The notes under the pieces were generated by a model, which did not search any database, was not told the origin of the DNA, and was given only the letters and a program-made list of their open reading frames with translations. Below are positions 52,501-61,500 of a stretch of DNA of 64,000 nt, in pieces (positions within the stretch are counted from its first letter, which is position 1; every line of letters begins with the position of its first letter). The translations under genes were made by a program, and so were the position numbers. The DNA comes from Spisula solida (Eukaryota > Mollusca > Bivalvia > Venerida > Mactridae), in contig OX365955.1 in assembly GCA_947247005.1 (NCBI GenBank), positions 39,163,822-39,227,821 on the forward strand, read 5' to 3'.

Positions 52501-55500
52501 AAGCTTCCCCTAGAACAAGTTGGACTTGTTCCAGATGTTCTAATAACTCATTAATGTCCATCGGAAGTACATCGCCGAGACAAAAAAAATGCTCAGTGGG
52601 ACCTAGGCTTAAACAGTCACAAGGTCTGCTATTTGATATAGTAGCCTACATGTTTATGAGCCTGGATTGGTGATTTTGGTACTCAATAGTAAAAGTCATA
52701 CTTAAAGGGACTGCCTCACATATTGGTGTATTGCAAAAATAAAATAAAATTGTCAAATATTCGCATAATTTTGGTATAGTTGCCTGTATATCCCATAAAC
52801 AACCACACTGCTATCTAATATAACTCGAGAACCTTCGGCATTTTGTAGTTATTTAGTATTTTCACATCAAAAATTCTATAGGGTATTAATACCCTATAGA
52901 ATTTACACTACTTTTACTTAAATTGCCTGAAATTTGTTCCCATTTGATGAAAACGAATCGAAAAGCTAACTAAATACCTCACTGATGCTGTATGCTGTAG
53001 TTTGTTGATATTACAGTTCGATCACGTGTGAATTACATGCTGCACAAAACATGTTGGAAGAAACTTAGCGCTTTTTTCCAAGAAAAAAATACTCAGTGGG
53101 CGATATCGATAGTGGTTAAAATGGCTTATTTGCATTGAATCTTTCATAAAGCAACCGTCAGTGGCTTTCTAAGACATCAATTCTTGGTTAGGTGGGAAAA
53201 TCACGATAAACAAAAATTTTAGCCAAATCTGTTAGGCAGCACCTTTAAAATTGAAATTTTCTGTATTTAATTGACTTCATTTCTTTATGACTGATTACTA
53301 AAGAGTGCCAGTATTATAAACGGTCGCTAAAATGGTTAAAGTTTTCCAGTACTAACCCTATGTGCATAATGTTGCTGGTTTCAATTCAGCGAAAAGAAAG
53401 ACTTTTTTCAGGGTTTAGGTAAATGTGTCATTATTTGTCTGTATTTTGTCTCTTCAGAGAGGGAACTTTTGTAAGGAAGGGGACATTCAGGATTAAGAAA
53501 GGGAACAAGACAGAAAACAAAGAAAACACAGTTCCTGACATCCGTATTAATGATATAGGTTTGTTGCACTTTATTTTATATTTCCTGCAGTTTGAATACT
53601 GTCATTGGTACAGATATTTGAATGTTAAAAATTTCAAAAACCTTTGTCTTTAGTTTGAATTTTGGGAAACTCATGTAGTCTATTCAAGACTTAAGATCAG
53701 CTGTTTTAGTAGTCTATACATGTCAGTATTTAATTAAACAATATACATTACAGTCAGTGTCTTGTATGAATAACGTTTCACTTGATTTTATCTAAAATAT
53801 GGCTCTCAGCTCTGGCTGGAATACCATGTTATTAGTCCCCTACCAGTTTTTGACCGGAGGGGACTATAGGTTTGCCGTCCGTCCGTCAAACAATCTGGAT
53901 CCTGCCATAACTCAAACAGTTTCCAAGCTAGGTTTATGAAACTTGATATGTGGGTATGGGGCAATAAGGGGATAATGCACGTCTAAAATATTTTGATTCT
54001 GACAAAAATTGTGGTTGCTATGGCAACAGAAACATTGAAAATGACCTCAAACCGGTAGGGGACTTCTGTATTGCTTGCAATTCTTAATTACTTGTTTGTT
54101 ATAATAATGGATGAAATGTTTAAAAAGACGGCTCTTTTGTTGATGAGTATAACAGGTATGTCGTTCATTCATGATATGAATATAATAATGAATTTGTTCC
54201 AGGTGGTGATTCTAGCAAACAGAGACTAAGTGTACATAATGATGATACTAACACCGCCGATGTTGGGCGTAGTCAAGATGTACAGAAGAAAATCAAACAA
54301 GCACAACTGAAAATGCTGGATTCCAATCAGAAAATTCGAGATCTCGCTATAAATATCAAGTAATGCATTATTTGTTCATTAATTCTGGTTAAACGCTGTT
54401 TATCAACCATTATCAGTTATATATCGCTGCTGATTTACTGACCAGTTTTCCTTGACTGTAACCTAACCAGTTTTATTTTACCCTTTCAGTTATATACCGT
54501 GACCTCTTCACCTAACCTGTATTTCCTTGACTGTATCCTAACCAGTACTAACTTACCCTTCCACAAGGAACCAGCAACTTCTCCACATGTGGAGGAAAAT
54601 CATCATTGTTGTCAAATTTTCATGACCTGCCGTATGACCTGCCGTGACTGGAAATGTAATCCGGAAAGCTATGTTACATGTCCAGTGCACCAACTATTTT
54701 CCTATTAGAAATAAAATTATTCAAATTTTGACACTTATCATTAATTGGAGACATCTTGTTTTGGTCTGTCCCGCTGTCCGTCACAAAACTTTAACCTTTC
54801 CTATAAAACATGATCATTTCCACCTAGTAGGATCTTCAAACATTAGATGTGACTTACCCATGACAAGTTATACAAGACCTACCCACAAAACCAACATTGC
54901 CTAAAAAACCAAGAACAGCAATACAGTTCTTTTTGATTTGTTGAAAATTGGTGGGATTTTTTTAACATTAATATCTCGCTTCATGTATCACTATAAGCAT
55001 CAAGTGTTTGTTAAGTATTTGTTTTTGTTACAGATTAAAAGAACAGTTAATCAGAGAACTTGTGAAGACTGGAAAAGATGCTGAGCAGATGAATAAACAA
55101 TATGCTGGAAAAATTACAGCATTAGAAAAAGTGAGTTTTACCTAGCAGGAAGCTCAATCATGCCTTACCAGTATATCAAAAACACATAAATTCCACATTA
55201 TAGTCTCTAATTCCTCAAATGTAAACATTGTTTTCATGTATTGATGTACTGACATGGGATGCATACAGTTATTGTCCTGTCCTTCCCTCTGTTCATTTGT
55301 TTGGTTGTTCGTTTGTTGGTTGGTACATTCGTTTGTCTGTCCCATTCAAAATGTTAACCAAAACTGAAACATTTTCGAAGTCAATCAAGACATTACTTTC
55401 AAACTTTGCAAACTTCTTTACCATCATAAACACCTTACATTGTCAGTGTCATGTAACACTATTCATCATTTCAACAGAATTATGGCCCATGATTGACTTA

Positions 55501-58500
55501 GCTAGTTATTATGGACAAGGCTTCCACCTTTATTGAACACAGTCTTGTTTTAGCACTTAAATCGAATGGTTCATTCAAATAGATTTACTAATTGAGTAAT
55601 GACTGGGTCCATAAAATCTTGCATTTTAAAACACTCGTGTACATTTACAGGAGCGAGAAAATGTGAAACAAGAGTTGACAGAAACACAGAAAATGTTGGT
55701 TGGTATAGAAGCCAAGGAACATCAGGAAACTGTGGAGAAAGAAAAACTTCTCAGGTAGGTGCAGGCTGAAGGTTAAGCCTAGGTCCCAATGAGGAATTCC
55801 ACATCGGCGATGTTATCCTGATTCATCACAATTCCCTCCAAAATCACAAACTGTCTCATGACTTTCCCGAAGCTTCCGATAGACCACGAGGATCCTGTTC
55901 CCGATGTCCTGAATGCTCATTAATTTCAATCGGGAGTAAATGATACATCGTCGAGGCAAAAATGCTCAGTGGTTATTTTGATTATAAAAGTTATTTATTT
56001 CCTATAGATATAATGTGATTTATGTGGTTTGAAAAATAATGTCAGAATTCATGGACTTTAATACGATCACAAGATGAAGTTTGGTGAGCAAGTTAATTAT
56101 GCCCTTGACAACAGATTAAGATGTCCCCGGTTCAATTCTCAGCTGGGGTATTTGGTTATTTCATAAACGCTTATCATTGTTTCCAACCTGAACCCTGAAC
56201 TGGTTTGTAACACAGAGGTAGTTTGAAGTTATACACTGGGCTTATTTAAGAACCAATGAATATATTTGGAAAGAGCTGGGGTATTGAATCTGACATCTGA
56301 ATTCCTTGTATCGCACAACTCTTTCTTCCCGCAAAGTCAGAAGTTGTTGGACTTTCTGGCAGGGAAAAACAGAATGACTGTACACCTATGACTGTCCACT
56401 TGACCAATGTGCATCTCCAGGTTGTAGAAGACAAGTAAATAAGAATAGGCTACCATTGAATCCTGGTACAGTCCACTTACAACTACTGAAGTACTGAAGT
56501 TGAGCACTCTTTATTATCTGTGTGGTTCTTTATTCAGAATTGTATCATAGTATAAAAGTGTAAACATTTAATGGACCTTAAACATGGTTATTGAAATGTT
56601 ACAGTGAATATAAGAAGAAAGTTGAGGCAGCCAAGGCAAAGTTGATACTGGTACAGAGGAGACAAAAGGAAACAGAAAAAGTTGCCAGTATGTCAACACA
56701 AAATGATAAAAAGTAAGATTAAATATCTCTTAACATACTATGTTATGTCTATCTAACTGTATTGGTACGAGGTGGGTAATGATTCAATGGTATACTAATC
56801 ATGTACATGTGAGGATCCAGAGCTGGGATCGTGGTCCTACCCCTGCAATTTTACGATTAAGCTATATTTTTGCAAAATCCTCTAGGGTAATCCTCTAAGA
56901 AAAGTAACTTGCTGGACACCTGTGTGCATAAAAGCTGGTTGGACCCCATCATGAGAAAAATAGTTAATCGGACCCCCTGAAGAAAGTGTCTGGTCTGCTC
57001 ATGATGTATTACAATATGGCTACATAAAATCATCACTGAGGCTCAAATTTTATGAAAGTGTTGAATATACACTACTGAAACGCATGTCAACATACATATG
57101 TCTGTAACAGGATTCAGTAAATAAATATAGTTACTATGGTTACTTATTCCTGTCTGGTTTATGTAGGGTAATATATAATATACCAGTACTGTTAATGATT
57201 TTCAGGATATCAGATTTAGAATTAGCGGTAGATAGAATGAAGCAACAACAGGAGAACTTACAGAAACGATTGAAAGATGAATCTGATCGTAAAGTTAAAT
57301 TAGAGGTATGTCATGGTGAATCTGTAGAATATTTTCATCCTCCAGTGACATTTCTGCCACTATATTAGGCCATCATACCTTGGCCTACACATCACGTGTA
57401 GTTAAAGCCTTGGTCCCACTGAGCATTTTTAGCTCACCTGCCACAAAGTGGCAAGGTGAGCTTTTGTGATTGTTTTTTGTCCGTCCGTCTGTCCGTTAAA
57501 CTTTTAACCGTTAACCCTCTAGCACTTTCATTTTTGCTTTGATCTTCATCAAACTTGGTCAGTAGTTGTACCTCAATGAAATCTAGGTCAAGTTCGAAGT
57601 TGGGTCATGTGGGGTCAAAAACTAGGTCAATAGGTCAAATAATAAGAAAACCTTGTTAACACTCTTGAGGTCATATTTTTGCTTTAATCTTCATGAAGCT
57701 TGGTCAAAATGTTTATCTTGATGACCTTAAGGTCAAGTTCGAAGTTGGGTCATGTGGGGTCAAAAAATATGTCAAAAGGTCAAATAATAGGAAAACCTTG
57801 TTAACACTCTGGCGGGCACATTTTTGCTTTAAAGTTCATGAAGTTTGGTCAAAATGTTTATTTTGATGACCTTAAGGTCAAGTTCGAAGTTGGGTCATGT
57901 GGGGTCAAAAACTAGGTCAAAAGGTCAAATAATAGAAAAACCTTGTTAACACTCTGGGGGGCCACATGTTTGCTTTAATCTTCATGAAATTTGGTCAAAA
58001 TGTTTATCTTGATGACCTTAAGGTCAAATTTAAAGTTGGGTCATGTGGGGTCAAAAACTAGGTCAAATAATAGGAAAACCTTATTAACACTCTTGAGGCC
58101 ATATTTTTGCTTTAATCTTCATCATCTTTGGTCAAAATGTTTATCTTGATGACCTTCAGGTCATGTTTGAAGTCAGGTCATGTGGCTAAAAAACTAGGTC
58201 AATATGCCAAATAATAGCAAAATCTTTTTAACACTCTGGAGGCCTCAGTTTTGCTTTAACCTTCATCAAGTTTAGTCAAAATGTTTATCTTGATGACCTT
58301 AAGGTCGTGTTCAAAGTTTGGCCATGTTTAGCAGGTGAGCGCCCCAGGATCTATGATCCTCTTGTTTTTGCCTTGGCGATGTTTTCCTGATGGAATTTAA
58401 TGAGTTATCAGGACATAGGGAACATGTCCTTCGTGGTTCAGGCAATTCATGCGACAATTTGTGATGTAGGAAGGAATCATGATGAATTGGGTGGTATCGG

Positions 58501-61500
58501 AAGATATTGGGAGATCTTCGCCGATGACGAATTCCTCAGTGGGACCTAGGCTTTAGCACAGGCTATTTATGGTTACTTTTGAAGTTATCATTAATACATA
58601 AAAAATGCACAACATGCTATCTACTGTAAGATTTTCTGGAGGCATATTTTGAAAGAGCTAGGGTATCTCCCCCAGATTTCTTGTCACACAATTGTCCCTT
58701 CCCATGAAGTCAGGGGTCATTGGCCAATCTGGCAGGACAAAATATGAATGACCACACAATTACGACTGTATCAGTTGAATGCAAACAAACAAACATGAAT
58801 TGTCCTCATTGAATACACGATGTAAGCGTCAAATATTAATCGTGTTTATACATAACTGCTTGTAGAGAGAAATGCAGAAAGAGTTACAGAGGGTTTCAGA
58901 GTTGGAGATCAAAAATGAACAGCAGCAGAAATTGTTACGTAGAAAGAATGAAGAGATTGCATCAGCTAAGAGACGATTACGCAATGGTAATACTGGTACA
59001 TTACCTCCAATTAATGGGTAGGTTTTGTTTGTTTTGTTCCTTCACCATGGCCGTGGTCCAGTCGTTAGTGTGCTCGATTTGTAACATGGTGATCTGGGTT
59101 TGATTCCCGGTCACAGCAGGGGTCCATTGCCTAAGCAAAGCACTACCGAGCACCTCGATTAAATATAGAAGGCAAGGATTACCTCCCGTGGAAAGCGCTA
59201 CATAGCGCTCGCCCATGTGAACGGTCTCCTGGTCATACCCTTTCATGAAAATGTTGACATATTTCAATCCTCATGTGGAGAAGTTGCTGGTTCCTTGTGG
59301 AAGAGTATAATTTATAGCTGGTTATGATGCAGTCCAGGAAAACCCAAATAAACATAAAAATCAAAAATACTATAAGTTCTTAGCATACCTAAACCATTTT
59401 ATCACATAACCTGCGGTCCAGGAGTGCCGTAAAGCCGTGCCGTCAATATCGTTCGGCACGCCCAGACTGTGTAATAAATATTTAAACTAGCTTGACGTGA
59501 CGTTAGCCCATGCATTGATCCATCAATGACGTCAGGATAATATCAATGTCGCCATGACGTCGCGCTCATTGTACCGCTGAATTGTGGCTGAAACATATGC
59601 AGCGTACATCATCCTTTTGAACAATAATGAGCGTGTTCTAAGGTTATGTGATAAATAGAATCTAACATTCGTGCTCATTACATACGAGTTTTATTAAACT
59701 CGTCAACAAAAACAATATGACACTCTGCAAAGCCTCGTGTCATACCATTTTGTCCACTCGTTTAATAAAACTCGTATGTAATGAGCACTCATGCAAGATC
59801 CTCTATTTCTATTATTCATATGATTATGTATATGTTACAGTGAGGAACATGATAAAATCGATGAACAGAAACGTTGGTTAGATATGGAGATAGAGAAAAT
59901 GGTACAACAAAGACAGGAAATGGAACATTTACAGGAAGTAAGTTACTTCCATTTATTATAACATTAGAGTTACTTCCCTTTGTAACAATATTAGAGTAAC
60001 TTCCCTTTGTAACAATATTAGAGTTTCTGCCCTTTTTAACAACATTAGAGTTACTTCCCTTTGTTACAATATTAGAGTTGCTTCCCTTTGTTACACTATT
60101 AGAGTAACGTCCCTTTGTAGTTCAGAGTTGTTTTAGTTCATCTATCACATAGTAACATGGTGAGCTCTTGTGTTCACATCGCTGTAGGTCTGTCTGTAAT
60201 CCGGTCATGAGCAAACTAGAGGATACAATATTGACCCAATGTTTATGAAACTTAATCACAATGAGCATCTTAACAAAATCTGGCAACCTTTAAAAATTGT
60301 GTCATCTGCAGTCAAAAACTAGGTCAAATCAAAGGAAAACCTTTTGAACACTCGAGGTCACAATTTTACCCGCATGTTTGTGAAACATGGTTTCAATGAC
60401 CATCTATACAAAATCTGGTTCCCTTTCCAATTTGGGTCATTTGGAGTCTAAAACAGGTGAGCAAGTTAGGGCCATCTTGGCCCTCTAATTTAAGTTAATG
60501 CATGTACAAAAAGATAAAATTAAGTCAGACATGGAAGGCAGCACTCAACTTAACTAGCCAAGCACTGAAAACATTAAAAACACACTAGGTACAATGCCCA
60601 ACTGAAACAACCGAGCACAGAAAACATAAAACACATACAAGGCACAATGCCCAACTAAACAAGTAAAGATCCACCCAAGTCCAAGCTGGCGAAAAGTAGG
60701 TTTTTGTTGATATTTCTTGTGTATGATAATGTTATGATTGTATTCAGGATCTACGTAAAAGAGAAGAAATGGTGGCACGCAAGGAAGCATTGTTAACAGA
60801 AAGAAGTGAACTGGAGATGAAGAAGTTAAGATCTAGCCAAGTTGTAAACAAAGTAAGTACATACTTGTTATACTGGTCCAGTGTTAACCCCCTTAAACAT
60901 GACTGACTGAAAACTGGAATACATTTCAAACCTGACTTTTTTGAAAGTCCATTTTCCCTTATATAATTTAATAAACGTCACTCAAAAAATGTATCTCAAA
61001 ACCAGATTCTTTGAATTCTGGTTATTGGGTTTTGACAAAGTTATGAGCATCTGAAATTTCATTAGCAGAATGTTAGCAATAGAACAATGTTTAAACTGAG
61101 ATTTAGTGAAGGGATGTGTGCTATGGCACTCGAAACAGACTTGCGACTTGTTTACAGGATTAGGCATTATGCCACAGTAGGACCCCTGTATATCGTATAT
61201 CTTCAGTAGTCTAGGAATGTGCATGGTGCAATATTTTATAGTTTATTTAAACATTGTAAATCGAATACCGGTACATAATTCATTACAGAGTTTACTGACG
61301 GTTTCTACAAAGTTAGACATGGTTGAGCGTAAACTAGAAGAGAAGTCCAGAGAACTGTCACAAACACCCGACAATCGTGGTGTAACTATCAAAGAAGATA
61401 TAGAAAAGTTACAACAAACTAGAGACAAGTTACAGAAACAACGAGCTCTACTAGATGACAAACTACATGGTGGTAGTCTATTGTCTGGTTCTGAGGAACG

